Counted from the first letter of the stretch, positions 49,591 to 62,594 are shown. The stretch is DNA of 64,000 bases from Owenia fusiformis (GCA_903813345.2 CAIIXF020000001.1:7507098-7571097), one strand, 5' to 3'. Numbers and translations are program-made. The notes: generated from the sequence alone by a model not told the origin.

Positions 49591-49598
49591 CTTATATA
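49591..49598 (-). promoter_or_regulatory. TATA box of BRICHOS-C
   Basis: The minus strand reads TATATAAG about 105 bp before the ATG at 49487-49489. Flanking sequence (CAACTTT..CTATATAAGTC) also matches the BRICHOS-B promoter. Confidence 0.65.
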
Positions 49599-49599
49599 G

Positions 49600-51001
49600 G
49601 TTTGAAAAAGTTGTTTTCGTAATCTAATTCACTGCATCTATTGTATAATACAAATTATTTTTAGATTTTGTTGCAAAATATTGATTCAGGTTATGGGATA
49701 TATAATGGAAATTAAATAAAAAAAATTGTAACTTTGTAAATTGTAACTTGTAAAGTTTACCTCAACCTAAATATCTGATTGACTTTATATACGGAAGTAG
49801 TGTAACAAAAATATTTCTCGAATTCAAAATAAATTGTGATTCTGTCAACGTTTGTCTAAATAGCTTATCTAAAAAACGTTTGTTATGTCTTAATAGCTAA
49901 TCTAAAAATATAATTTGTTTTGAATTATTTCTAGATTTCACTGAAAAATATTGACTCAGTCCCAGGTAAAAATAAATCATGCCAAAATGTTAGCAAATAT
50001 GATATCGCTTGATTTGATGTTTCTTTTGTTAAAAATGAACAAAAGAATTTACCCAATGTTTACCAAATTTCCTGTTATCAAACCTCACACTACCAAAATA
50101 TTTGTGAGATTTGTCAATAAAACCCAATTCTGATGTTTTGATGAAGTTTCACGGTCACCTTGTTCTTGTCATTTTTGGAATTAGAAGTTCAAGAACGAAA
50201 GGTGTCAAACAGTCTATAGAATCCACAATAACAATCTGCCATTGAAAACGACATAATCTAAAAACAAGTTAGAAAGTGCAATAACCCGAAATGATTATTT
50301 CCATTGCTAATATTGCATGTCTAAGGTGTTGATGGCAAGAATGGTTTCGTATTTTTCTTCAATTTCATAAGAAAAACATACGCTTCCATGTCAAAGCAAG
50401 GGGTGTAAGGAAAGACAGTTGCAAAACAGAACCTCCTAGAGGTCAGAATATTCTTTGCTGTTTTTCTTGCATCATACCCCATTGAATGATGTATACAGGC
50501 ACAAAAGCATAGTCCCCTGACCCTTTGATTTAATGTTAATTGAACTCAATGTTAGTGGAACACTTTAAGCAGAAACAATGTGTTGAAATTACACGTTTTA
50601 GTCCAAGGGTAATTAACAAGTGAGTGATTACAATAGCTCACCAATGTGAACTAAAAATTAGGAAATAAACAGAATTATCAGTACAATAACTTTCTTTTTT
50701 CATAAAACATAAATATAAATATAGATTTCATTATGTCTCTATTCTATCAGTTGATACTATTTTGTTTACACTGAAACTAGGACACATACAATCAATGACT
50801 AAGAAATATGGATTTTACACTGCTACTCCTATGATCAAAACCTTTAATGTTTATCAAAATATGATAATTCACTGTTTCATCAATAAACAACCAGCATTGA
50901 TGGAACCTCTGTCTTAATGGTCTATTCTGCTTTGTCAACCAGAGTTACACAAAGTGCCCAGTCACAGGATGGAATATTTTAATGGTGTATCTAGCTTGTT
51001 G
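49600..51001. other. Between BRICHOS-C and DMAP1; no gene seen
   Basis: ATTTTTAGATTTTG and AAAATATTGA(T/C)TCAG blocks near 49650-49700 repeat near 49905-49970 and also occur upstream of BRICHOS-B, so the promoter-distal region is partly duplicated. The end nearest DMAP1 is its 3' UTR. Confidence 0.4.
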
Positions 51002-54000
51002 TTATGACTTGATTCCCTTTATCTTCTTTAGAATATTACTCTGCTCTAAGGCTGCTCTTCTCTTTTTCTGAAAATGAAAGACAAAGTCAAGCAATTACTC
51101 AAAAGATGACTTGGGGAGGTACTGAAACAGTGATTTCCCCAGGATTTTTTGTCAGGTGAGTGCAAAATTCTCATTTCACAAATCAGAGCAAAAGTGGTCA
51201 AAAATGCAAATTTTTCATGATTTTTCTAGTTTTCAATGGGGTGCAAATGGGTTTTCAGGTGGGTGCAAGCCTATTTTCAAAACCTCAAATGGGTGCTGCA
51301 TCCACTCGTTTTAATGGTGGAAAGATCACTGTGAAATTTTGAAATTTCACAAATCAGAGCAAAAGTAGTCAAAAATGCCAATTTTTCATGATTTTTCTCG
51401 TTTTCAATGGGGTGCAAATGGGTTTTCAGGTGGGTGCAAGCCTATTTTCAAAACCTCAAGTGGGAACTGCATCCACTTGTTTTAATGGTGGAAAGATCAC
51501 TGTGAAATAAAATTAAATAATGAGTGTGAAAATTGTTACAGACACCAAACATTGACTCTGAATGCCTATCCCAAAAAATGGTGGCTATAATAATATGTCA
51601 AAGTTCTTGGTACAATAAAAATGCAATGCCTACATTTGGTGTGGTTGGGGTGCTGACAACATCAATTGTCTCTGAGAATTTCTTCTCAGTTTTTATAGGA
51701 ACATCTTCACCCTGGCTCTCCTGTTTCTCAGGTGTGGTTGTTATACTCGACGCCCCTATGGTTGACGGAATCAGGATACTGCCCAAATTTAGAGATTCCA
51801 ACTGAAAATACATTCAAGGATAAACCGTTTAAACACAAAGCATTTTTACAATGGATATAATGTGGACAGTGTTCAGTCATAGTACATTTACATGTTTTTA
51901 GGTTTTTCATGTGACCTCTACCCAATGTTCTTTGACTTTTATAAATATGGTCACATGGTCACCCTGGCCCTGTATATGGAGATTTTTAAATGAAAACGAT
52001 ATACATTTAAGCTATTTCATGTATTGCTTCAGCATGCTTTAACACAATTTTATAGCTTTAGAACATAAGACAAGGCGACTTCTTGTGGAGAAACACACAT
52101 GTTGCTATGAGTAATTATAACTGTTTATAACTGTCTTAGACTTTACAATTGTTTGTTTTGTTTGTTTTATTTGACATTGCTTACCTTTCCTGCAGCTAAT
52201 CTTAAACTGGTGTCTCAGACTTTTTATTGCTTACCTTTCCTGGAGCTAATGTCTCAAACTGGTGTCTCAGAGTTTGCAACTCATATTCACAGTTAGCTAG
52301 GGCCAGTTTCAGCTCATAGAGAAGCACAATGTCCTGCCTCAGTTCATTGAAGCTTGTCACTATCTCCTCAGTTGGGATAGGATTAAATTCTGTAATAATT
52401 AAAATGTGTTCATTATAGAGGATTTTAGCAGTGTATGAAAGATTCAGTGGGAGATATTGTGATAATATCCAGAATATTATATTCTATTATATTCTAAACA
52501 AACAGACTACAAATCAAATGACAAACCTTGGTTTGAATTGTCGTTTTTCCCAAGCAGATGGCTTTCCTGCTCTCATGAACATTTTATCAATATTTGATTT
52601 TAAATAGCAATCACGCAAACTGTTTTTAAATCAATACAGATAAAACCATGGTCCAGAACACGGCCAACTTAACTCCTTTGGTCAATAAGCTGAATAAAAT
52701 AGCCTATCAGTACAGGCAGTAATGTGACAATTTTCTGGAGAATAATACCTAATTGACAAAATTGATTTTATCAAACTATCTAAGAGTCAATTTCATACAT
52801 TTTATTTGTGATACTTTGTTAGTACATACCTAAACCTATTTCCTCAAGCACCTGTTCAATGGCTTTAGTTTTCTTCTGGCCAACTGACCCTGGAAGTTTC
52901 ATCTGAAAACATAATGTGGAATTCTATAAATAACAGGCGAGTGACGACAAAGGAATGAAACAGCCTACCAAACCTCAGTTCATTTTGGAACTTACTTCAA
53001 TGTTGACTAACTAAAGAAACATCAATTATATAAACCATATTTCAAAAAGTTCAAATAAGTCTGGTGCTTCAATGTCAATGTTGCAGTAACCAGGAGGTTG
53101 TGAGTTTGAGACTTGTGAGTTCTTTGCATTTATTCAACAATGACACACTTAAAAAATAAGTGCCTCTAAGGGAGTCCATTTAACAGTCAAAGATTAGAGT
53201 TAGAACCTCACAATTCAATGTTTTATTTATATATATTTTTATTAAAAATTTTACCCCATATTATTGATTTAGACTTGATCAATTTAATGAACACTTAGAG
53301 TGTTAATATAATTCTATTATCATTAATTCACAATTTGTATGTATTTTTGCCTGATTTTTTACAATGACATCAAATAAGTAATAATCGTGAATCATACATC
53401 TTTAATATATTGATCAATGCAGTACTTACCCTCTGGCTTCTAAGTGTGACCCCAGAAGTTTTAAAATCAGGGAATTTTATTCCAGTTGTATCAGGATTTA
53501 TCTGAAATAAGAAGACAATTAAAAAAATTGCTGGGGTTTTTATATCTTCGGTATATATTAATTACCACACTTAAATTAATGTGATACTGGGGCCAGTTTT
53601 TGGACTGTCGTAACTTACTATTTGGTCACAAGTCATTGTTCTTCAAAAAGGAGTCAATGGTTTTCTTAGAATCGTAAGTTACAATCGTACCAAAAATGAA
53701 CACTTGGGTAACTGACTATACATCCTTTGAAATTGTTTGAAACTGAGAGCAACATATGCTCTCCATTTTGTATATATACTGATATATCTATGAAACTACA
53801 AATACTTAATATATAATAACAAATAGTCTTTGTCTGGATTAAAATTATAAATACATATATAAATAAATATCTGAAAATATCAACATACATTTCCTATAAG
53901 ATTCTTAGTCTGGGGAAGAATTTTCTTCTTCGTAGTTTTCCTTTCAATTCTACGAGACTCTGCGTTTGTATCTGCTGCTGTAATGAGTTTCTGTAAATCT

Positions 54001-57000
54001 TGTGTTTTCTTTTCTCGCTCTTTTTTCCTTAGTTCTATTTTCTTCAGTTCTGCAACCAACATCTGTTCTTCCTCCACCTTTAAAACAAGTTATGTTCATA
54101 TATTCTGGCATTCTGGTTGGTCAAGACATGGAAGACTTTCACACAGATATTCTGATAATTTCGTATTTTTATATTATCATGTTCTTATTAACTAACATTC
54201 ATTCACTGTACCTGTTCTGTTGTTCTTATAAATAATTTGTTGAGTTGATCTTTTCTACGTCTCTCATGGTCCCCATCATAAACTCTAACTTTTGGGTCTG
54301 TTCCAACAGGAGCTCGAGCCTGTAATACAAAGCAAATCTTCAATGGTAAATCTATGTAAAAATGAAAGACAGAAAAGAGAGCTTACATACACAAAAAACT
54401 GAATCCTTGATGTACTACACTTAAAAACTGTAACATTTTTATATATGGATCACTCATTTATCTGACAATTTATTAACATACATGTATACATGTACAAACA
54501 TAACACAAACCTTTACAAGAGTGTTCTGTATATGATAATATCTTTCTTTCAGGTCTTCAACACTTCTGTTTGGGAACTTGTCTTTGTTCCAGCGATCATA
54601 CATCACAATAAATCTCAGATCAAACCTAAAACATTTTAACAAGTAAAAGGATTTTATTGAGCTACCATTTAGCCATATCAAACTACATTTACAGAAATTA
54701 CAATTTAGCCATATCAAACTTAAGAAGTTACTGTGAAGCCATTTCAAACTTAAGTTTACCCATATTAAATATAGAGTAGTTACAGTTAAGCCATTTCAAA
54801 CAAAAGTACAAGTTACCATTTAGCCATTTCAAACAAAAGTACAAGTTACCGTTTAGCCATTTCAAAGAGGTGGTCTGTCTCAGCTCTGGACCAGCTGTCA
54901 TCATGGAGATGTTGTTGATATTCTGCATCTGAATAGGTTGGCACATCAACACTCTGAAAATATATTGTGCACTTTCTTTGTTAGCCTACTGTTTATTACA
55001 ACAAACTCTATGCATGTAAATTTGTAATGTAAATCCTGCCTTAAATCTTCCAATAAAATTGGGTTGAACCGAGTACATCATCCTTCTGTTACCATAGCAA
55101 CCATTATTCAGTAATCAATGATAGTTGAGATACAATGTTTAGGCAATATTTGCACAAATGTATGTTCTATAAATGTACCAAATATCAAGAAATAATTCCT
55201 CAAAATGACAAAGTTAGAGATAAATAAACAGAACTTTTTGACTGACCTAAGTACATGTACAATATACTGCACAGGACACAATGATCTCCCCAGCATTAAA
55301 GCAAGTGGGCGCATCACCCACCTGGGATTTTGAAAATAGGCTTGCAACCACTTCAAAATGAGAAATATCATGAAAAATTGGCATAATTTTATTAATTTTG
55401 GTCTGAATTGTGAAAATGAGAATTATGTTCATAGTATCCGTATCCGTATTTGAGAAAAAATTCTGTGGAGATAAGTGGGACAATTATTTTATTTTTTTTT
55501 CTGTTCCATGTGCATGTTCTCAGTAGTTTACCGAGAGTATCTCGTGCTAATCATGTGACATCACAATTTTTGGTATTTGAGAATGTCAATTTGTCAGCAG
55601 TTATTATCAGATATGGATACTATGAACAGTTATATTCGCCCAAAATAAAATGTGTTAAGTTCAAAAAATCTTTATGTATGCAACCCGACCTAAGTTGTAA
55701 CTCGAATAGATATTTCACAGAACCGGAACAATGCATTTTTGACTCATCTCATCCATAGTGTACATAGAATGAAAGTGAAACACTGAAGTTAATAAAAAAT
55801 ACATGGATGTACTGTACAATACAAGTATAATTTACCTTATTAAATCTTGCGAATGGATAATCTTTGCCTTCATCTGCTATTCTCCTCCAGTGGTGAAATA
55901 TGGCACCATCCTATAATGTAAATATAAAATTGAATCACCAGCTATAGGTTCATTAGAGAGACAACATAATGACCTATTTCAGCATGAAGTTGGACGCAAT
56001 CTATCCATAAAATATTCGTGTTAATTTGCTATATAACTCATTTTACTCTTATCTACCTACCTTACTTTTAAAAAACTTATATTCATGAGCCCATCTTAAA
56101 ACACATATATTGCATCAGTTGACTTAGGTTGCCATGTTAAATAATATATTTCTAAGTTGAAGAATCCATTAATCACAAATTGACCCAATAATGAGATATG
56201 GAATATAACTGAACAAATCATTGACATAGTTAGTTGATAACTAACACTGCAGTTACATGACATTGTTGGCCAACGATTGTGCATGTTACACAACTAATAT
56301 ATCATTGACTCATACAGCAAAGTGTTAATCTGTCATCCGTTTTGGATGATTCAATTCGTTACATATTTCCACCTGCTGTTTCCATCTATGCCTAATAACA
56401 TTGAAACATGATTGCAGACTGACCTTTCTCGATGGTACTGTGAAGGACATCCACTTCCAAGGTCTAACCCTGCTTCTGCCAATCTTTGCCTTCATCTGTT
56501 TATAGCCCTGATTAGTGTCTGTTGGTATGATAGGTGGCGCATCTCTACAACATATTGCAAACAAATTAAATAGCCTCAAATATCCAGTACATGTAAGTAG
56601 GCAAATCTGAGATCACATTCATCCATAGTTTTTCATTTGGCTTAAAGGGGCAACAGGGACTGCAGAGAGAAAATTCGAATTTTTTTATTTTTTCTGAGCT
56701 ATCGGGTCAAGATTTGGCTTAACATCTTCTTAGACATACCTATTTTCTTAAAATGTATGGATAAACTCTCAATTTCAGCATTAAGAAGAGTAAATTCAGT
56801 TCAAAGATTCTATAAAGGGAGTCCCACTTATAGATTTTTAAGATCCAGCATGTTTCAATATCCAAACTTAAATATATTTTGACACTGGTCGATGATCGTT
56901 GAATGGCTCCCCTGCACTAATTGTTGCACCTTTAAATGAATATCAAATAAATCATGAAGCAGTGGTCTCCCCAGCGTTAAAGCAAGTGGGCGCAGCACCC

Positions 57001-57863
57001 ACCTGAGATTTTGGAAGCAGCTTTGAACACACCTGAAAATCCATTTGAACCCACTTGAAAATTAGAAAAATCATGAAAAATAGGCATATTTTGACCAATT
57101 TTGGGCTCAATTGTGAAACTGAAAATTTTGCACCTACTTGAGAAAAAATCATGGGTAGATCACTGTGAAGTATTGTACACTTATCTCAAAATTAAAGAAC
57201 TGTGCCATTCTTTGTGATTGGACTAATAAATTTCTTACTTGTTATCTGTCCATATAAGTCCCCACAGTTCTCTGTGCATCCCCTCAGGTCTCTTGAACTG
57301 TATTCCATCAGCCTTCTTCAGTGGTTTCTTCTGGAAACACCATATACAAAGCATAAATATATTGAAGTTGAATGTACATGCTTGAAATATTATTTCCTAA
57401 CTTCAATTAAAAGAACACAAGATGTTAAACTTTGAAAGTAATCTCTCCAATTTCATTTAAATTGACTTTTTGTTTTTTCAAAATGCTTAAAAAATAAGCA
57501 TTATTGTACTACTTTATGAATGAAACAATCGTCAAGGTTTTCAATGAATATGAATAACTATCAGAGCCGTAGCCAGCTTTCAGTCTGATCGCATTTTTGT
57601 GCGATCACTAAATTTTTTTTTGTGTTTTCAGTCAGGTGGTGTGTGCGATTGTGGCATAAACAAGCAAAAAATAAGAATTATTTTGAATTTTACATCGCAC
57701 CCCCCCCCCTGGCTACACATATGACTATTTGGGTGAAGAAGTGTCAATAGGATAAAAGTAAATACAATCTTACTGATCTAAGTAAGTTTTCTTTTGTCAT
57801 GGGAGTTGGTTCATTATTGATATCTAAGATATCCCTGATGTCACTTCCTCCTCCAGCCTCCAT
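51002..57863 (-). CDS. DMAP1: DNMT1-associated protein 1 (DMAP1/Swc4)
   Basis: Thirteen coding exons give 475 residues: 57774-57863, 57239-57330, 56424-56544, 55836-55910, 54850-54953, 54511-54625, 54212-54319, 53889-54077, 53430-53501, 52830-52902, 52235-52389, 51634-51801 and 51002-51067. DMAP1 is a shared subunit of the TIP60/NuA4 acetyltransferase and SRCAP remodeller. Visible blocks are DIRDILDI at the N-terminus, FKRPEGMHRELWGLIW and RPWKWMSFTVPSRK. The SANT-type region follows with DSWSRAETDHLFEMAKRFDLRF and RSVEDLKERYYHIQ. A basic coiled coil (KKIELRKKEREKKTQDLQKL) and the C-terminal DMAP1 domain (KFPDFKTSGVTLRSQRMKLP, NELRQDIVLLYELKLALANCEYELQTLR) complete it. The end is KKRRAALEQ. 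Length is close to the human protein. The ATG exon begins with an acceptor (CAG|CTGAACCATGG), so a noncoding exon lies upstream, probably near 62.86 kb. Confidence 0.95.
51128..51331. mobile_element. CAGTGAT-family MITE, ~204 bp
   Basis: Runs from CAGTGATTTCCCCAGG to GGAAAGATCACTG in the last DMAP1 intron. A second copy lacking the left end follows directly (about 51345-51502), nearly identical over GCAAAAGT(G/A)GTCAAAAATGC and the right half. This indicates a partial tandem duplication. Confidence 0.7.
52176..52271. repeat. Duplicated 3' end of a DMAP1 exon with its donor site
   Basis: 52226-52271 holds the exon end encoding LRHQFETLAPGK with its GT donor. 52176-52221 is a 50-bp-offset copy carrying CTGGTGTCTCAGACT-, AGCTAA- and CTTACCTTTCC-equivalent sequence including a GT donor. 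The copy differs at a few positions. Confidence 0.8.
55279..55428. mobile_element. CAGTGAT-family MITE, right end missing
   Basis: Starts CAATGATCTCCCCAGC and continues AAGCAAGTGGGCGCA like the copy at 56960. It runs out before the right terminus. It lies in a DMAP1 intron, with an unexplained open frame at 55450-55758 beside it. Confidence 0.6.
56960..57165. mobile_element. CAGTGAT-family MITE, 206 bp
   Basis: Left end CAGTGGTCTCCCCAGC, right end GTAGATCACTG. It is in the opposite orientation to the copy at 51128, judged by the GTGGGTGCAAG motif. It lies in a DMAP1 intron. Confidence 0.7.
57563..57718. mobile_element. Short GTAGCCAG inverted-end MITE
   Basis: GCCGTAGCCAG at the left and CTGGCTAC at the right enclose ~140 bp with a C-tract at 57700-57709. 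It shares its end motif with the foldback element at 42479-43784. It lies in a DMAP1 intron. Confidence 0.5.
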
Positions 57864-58040
57864 GGTTCAGCTGAAAAATAGATTAATATCATGATTACAA
57901 AGTTTGAATTCAAACAGCCGCCATTTTGCTCACTCCAGAATTTGAATCGGAAGTGTTGGCCTTATTTCCAAATAAAGAAAATTCTAAAACACACAACAAG
58001 TGATCGAGAATAAAAATGACATTTTTACACATTACAAGAG

Positions 58041-58234
58041 GCAATCTGCGCGAGATTCCATTTTTTGGTTCAGTTTTTAGCGCATGCGCATTAAATCCAG
58101 CAATTTAATTGGTTCAAATTATTATTACAATTTAAACCGAACCGATGGCAGAAAAGCACTTTGAATCATGGGAATGAAGTACTTCCTTTAATGAAAAACA
58201 GAACCAATTAAAAACCGAATCTCGCGCAGATTGC
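58041..58234. repeat. Inverted repeat with 18-bp perfect arms
   Basis: GCAATCTGCGCGAGATTC at 58041-58058 pairs exactly with 58217-58234. Inward, TTTTTGGTTCAG and ACCAATTAAAAA also roughly pair. Probably a MITE, in the presumed 5' intron of DMAP1. Confidence 0.65.
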
Positions 58235-58613
58235 CCCGACTACATTTTTATTGTTGGAAAAACACAGATATTGGCCAGATCGTTTTGTAATATGATCTCA
58301 TAGGCTCAAAGAATAATACAGAAGATGCGTCACTAAATTGGAAAATTTCAAAAAAATGTCACTGTTTTGGCCTCTTATCGATGCAGTATTGCTTGAATAA
58401 CGGTCATTGGTGATAAAAAAAGTTAAAGAATAACAAGACGCTTCTAATGAGGTATGATTTGTCTCATATTTTTCAGAAATGGCTCCACAATCGTAATTTT
58501 AAAAATTTGAAATTTTCTGAGGTGTCTCATCTTGAGGAATATTTATTGAGCTACTGATCCTACTACAAAATAATCTGGCCGGGATCTATGTTGGAAAATA
58601 TCAAGTTGCGTCC

Positions 58614-58654
58614 CTGGGAGCCAATCCTCCTTGTCAAGGAGGATTGGCTCCCAG
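58614..58654. repeat. Perfect 41-nt palindrome
   Basis: CTGGGAGCCAATCCTCCTTG (58614-58633), one T, then the exact inverse (58635-58654). A variant of one arm, GGCTTCCAATCCTCCTTG, occurs at about 58805 and 62721. Confidence 0.9.
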
Positions 58655-58769
58655 AATGCAACACCGATATTCTGCAAAACAATCACCTAGCGATAGCTTT
58701 GTTGGAGAGTATCGGGTCATTCTCCATGCAGTCGTACAAATTATACAGACACGAATAGCAAATGACGCA

Positions 58770-58846
58770 TGCGTGGAGATTAAAGAATATCGAGTTGGAA
58801 CCCTGGCTTCCAATCCTCCTTGCCTCCTTGATCAAAAAAATGAAAA
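58770..58846. repeat. 77-bp direct repeat, left copy
   Basis: Begins TGCGTGGAGATTAAAGAATA and recurs identically at 62686-62762. The two copies exactly bracket the composite element between them. Confidence 0.88.
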
Positions 58847-60462
58847 GGTGTCACTACGGTAAATCATTGAAAAATATTGAAAAAATTCACAAAATTCAAG
58901 TTCTGGGGTACATGTCGCTATTTTCGAACGAACTAGCCCATACAATGACTATATTTCTGCGTTCCCCTATACATAACCTTCATATTGACACTATATTTAA
59001 CATAGGGTTTGCGTCTCGATTTTTAAATATCACTACGCCAACATAGGGACTCATTTTTAGGTAAAATCCCTGCTTCACCGATGAAAATTAACGAATAAAG
59101 TAGTTCCAGTTTACGGGACTATATTCTTGCGATTTTTTTCTTAAAATGGCACATTTAGAAAGTACTTGGCCTCAGCTTTACATACATACCTCAAATGGCC
59201 ACATTGCATACACTTAAACCTACTATACACACCATTGAAGTTGGCATGGCTTCGTTTTTAAAGTATTAAAAAACACTGTCCTACCCGGAAGTGCTATTTA
59301 CAGGAGTGACACCTTAATACCCAAAACGGGAAAATTTGACCATGATATTTTTTGCTCATTTAGCATTTTTTCAAACAATTGAGTTATTTCATGCTCGAAA
59401 CAGCTGCATTTCCAAACTTTTAACACGTTTTCTACAAAATCTAGCCATATTTGGGGAAATAGGTGAGGGCTGAGTCTCTAAAAACTGGCCAAAATGACCT
59501 AAAATTGGGTCATCAACTTCAGAGATCTCATGCAAAAATTTTAGACGCAAAATCTCCGAGATTATTTCATTTTGTCAATCACTATAGCAATGCCTTTCAA
59601 GTATTACACAGAATGAACTGAAATGTAAGTTGCCAAATGCAAATATTTTGAGTCAAATGTGGTCCCCATGTGCAAAATTTGCCCATTTACTCCTAGTTAC
59701 GCCAGTTAGGCCGCAGTGTATTGTGACATCATACTCATACCATTGCTACAATGTAGCAATTTACAAATTAATCTTGATTACTCTTCCTGTGATACACCTG
59801 GCGTGTTTATTAAGCCTGTAAAAATGATAATTTGCAACATTGTAGCAATTTAAATGAGGTATGGAACCTTAAAATCATGCAATTTATGGAGAAATGACCA
59901 GCAATTTTGACGGAATTCCAGTTGATTTGTTCCCATTTATGATCCCTTTGGGCCCCGTTTGGGCCCCCGTTTGGCCATTCTGATAGGCACAGGATGTTTA
60001 AATGTGAATTAAAAGCATTTTGTGGCCTAGCCTGAATGTAAATATCGACTCTATTGTGAAATTCTACAAATTCTACAACATCCATGGTCTCTGCGCAAAT
60101 GGCAGCCAATCTAAGGCGGGGATATTAAGGTGTCACTACGGTAAATCATTGAAAAATATTGAAAAAATTCACAAAATTCAAGTTCTGGGGTACATGTCGC
60201 TATTTTCGAACGAACTAGCCCATACAATGACTATATTTCTGCGTTCCCCTATACATAACCTTCATATTGACACTATATTTAACATAGGGTTTGCGTCTCG
60301 ATTTTTAAATATCACTACGCCAACATAGGGACTCATTTTTAGGTAAAATCCCTGCTTCACCGATGAAAATTAACGAATAAAGTAGTTCCAGTTTACGGGA
60401 CTATATTCTTGCGATTTTTTTCTTAAAATGGCACATTTAGAAAGTACTTGGCCTCAGCTTTA

Positions 60463-62192
60463 GGTATGAGTACCGTAATCCAACACCAAATTTGAAAATT
60501 CATAACAATACTTTGCACATATGGCGTTCGTGACCAACTATAAAACGCTTACCCCCCATAGTGTTATATATCAAAATGTACCTGTTCATATAGGGGTTCG
60601 ATTGATCTACATCATATTATAGGGAGTCAGGTTACTTTTTGAGATATCAGCGTCCATTTATTGTAACTCGCGTTTGCCACCACTTCCTCAATTCTGATAT
60701 GACGAGCAAACGCGTAGTAGACATGCTCACGTCGGAACTATTTTTGACATTCATCGCTATTTTCGTAATTCAAATGAAAGTTGAACTCCTCCTCTTCATT
60801 TTGATACCAAATAGTGGCATACTAGGTACCCTAGAAGCCAACTATGATGTTATTTAGAACAATACCACAGGTTTTTAAATGGACTATATAGGGGTCATAC
60901 CTTTTGGCGGATGGATATGGAACCTCATACCTTAATGTCTTATGACATCACACTGATTTTTGTCTCTGCAACTTTTTTTGGCGGAAAATATCATTTTTAG
61001 TTCAAAAATGCATAAAAACGTCGAAATTGGCTGAATATGTGAAAAATTTATCCATTTAGGCTAGAAAGGGTTAATTTGCCCTACCCCAAATACGTCTAAA
61101 TATGCTAGTCTAACTTTGCCACTGTGACGTCACAAATCTAACCTGACTATCTCCGAGTTTATTGAAGAAAATGATACGTCTGACAAACAGCTTTCATTCC
61201 CTATATGGCACACCTTCTACTAAGAGTTGCATCATTGACTAAATCTAAGACAAAGGCCCTGTGTCCCGAGGATTTTGACTGAAATTTGGCCATTTTCGCC
61301 CAAATCTAACTAAATTGCAGTTTCCCTCACACCTGTATTTTGAAATAAATATTGCTACAATGTAGCAATTTAAAAATCATACATGCTTACTGTTTCTGTC
61401 GACCTGACACGTGTATCTAGCCTGTAAAAATGAAAAATTGCTACATTGTAGCAATTTTACTGAGATATGGGCCCTGAAAATCATGCAATTTTAGCAAAAA
61501 ATGAAGAAATAACCTGCAATTTTGACGGAATTTCAGAGGGCTTTCTTTCATTCGTGACCCTCCACGGGCCTCTTATGACCATTCTTATACTCACAGAATG
61601 GTTGAAAGTGATTTCAAATCATTGTTTGCCCTAAGCAGAACGAAAAAAATCGATTCTATCCTCAAATTCTGCTGGAATATTGGTCTCTGGCCAACTAGCA
61701 GACAATTTTAGGCCTCATATTAAGGTATGAGTACCGTAATCCAACACCAAATTCGAAAATTCATAACAATACTTTGCACATATGGCGTTCGTGACCAACT
61801 ATAAAACGCTTACCCCCCATAGTGTTATATATCAAAATGTACCTGTTCATATAGGGGTTCGATTGATCTACATCATATTATAGGGAGTCAGGTTACTTTT
61901 TGAGATATCAGCGTCCATTTATTGTAACTCGCGTTTGCCACCACTTCCTCAATTCTGATATGACGAGCAAACGCGTAGTAGACATGCTCACGTCGGAACT
62001 ATTGTTGACATACATCGCTATTTTCGTAATTCAAATGAAAGTTGAACTCCTCCTCTTCATTTTGATACCAAATAGTGGCATACTAGGTACCCTAGAAGCC
62101 AACTATGATGTTATTTAGAACAATACCACAGGTTTTTAAATGGACTATATAGGGGTCATACCTTTTGGCGGATGGATATGGAACCTCATACC
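60463..62192. mobile_element. Composite element R2-core-R2', nested in R1'
   Basis: The ends are GGTATGAG and CTCATACC. The 4-bp duplication TTTA flanks the insert (60459-60462, 62193-62196), and the intact R1 copy supplies the empty site at 59177-59180. R2 (60463-60931) and R2' (61724-62192) are both 469 bp, direct, and differ at only a few bases. The core (60936-61719) is bounded by TTAA on both sides and is homologous to the R1 core: both carry ATTGCTACAATGTAGCAATT, AGCCTGTAAAAATGA and GCAATTTTGACGGAATT in order. Short open frames inside R2 and R2' are not considered genes. Confidence 0.85.
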
Positions 62193-62237
62193 TTTACATA
62201 CATACCTCAAATGGCCACATTGCATACACTTAAACCT

Positions 62238-62594
62238 TAGACTATATCCTATTTAGTCTGAATTATATTCAGACTATAAGGCACCTATGTTAAAGTTTGG
62301 TAATTCAAAATATTTATTTACATAGGAAGTGCTATTCAAAATGGCCGATTGGGTAAAATTAATTTGCACATTTTTACTTCAACTAGCTTTATTTCCACTT
62401 GACAATATGCTGTGTTACTTTATATTGCATTTAATTGTACCTTACTATTTAATTGACATTTTGTAATGTTTATTTTTTTGAAGAAATGGTTCCTCTAATT
62501 GATAATTTTGTGCAAAAAATTTCACTGCAATTTCCACAGGAAAGTAGTACATCATAACAGACTGACTTCTAGTCAGTCTGTTGGATACATACTA
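62238..62594. mobile_element. 357-bp element inserted in R1'
   Basis: Begins TAGACTATATCC and ends GGATACATACTA. The 10-bp direct repeat ACTTAAACCT flanks it (62228-62237, 62595-62604). The uninterrupted R1 copy shows the site once (59212-59221), which proves the insertion. Confidence 0.85.

Noticed and set aside
53085-53130. Possible tRNA-derived SINE fragment (AACCAGGAGGTTGTGAGTTTGAG-like B-box region)
   Set aside because: There is only a loose B-box resemblance, without A box, tail or duplication.
58762-59046. Two ORFs sharing a C-terminus (also 60020-60328)
   Set aside because: The shared part is the duplicated R1 repeat and the N-termini are unrelated flank.
60639-60857. Two near-identical 72-codon ORFs (also 61900-62118)
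   Set aside because: They are the same frame inside the R2 and R2' repeats; substitutions between them change residues and no homology is recognised.
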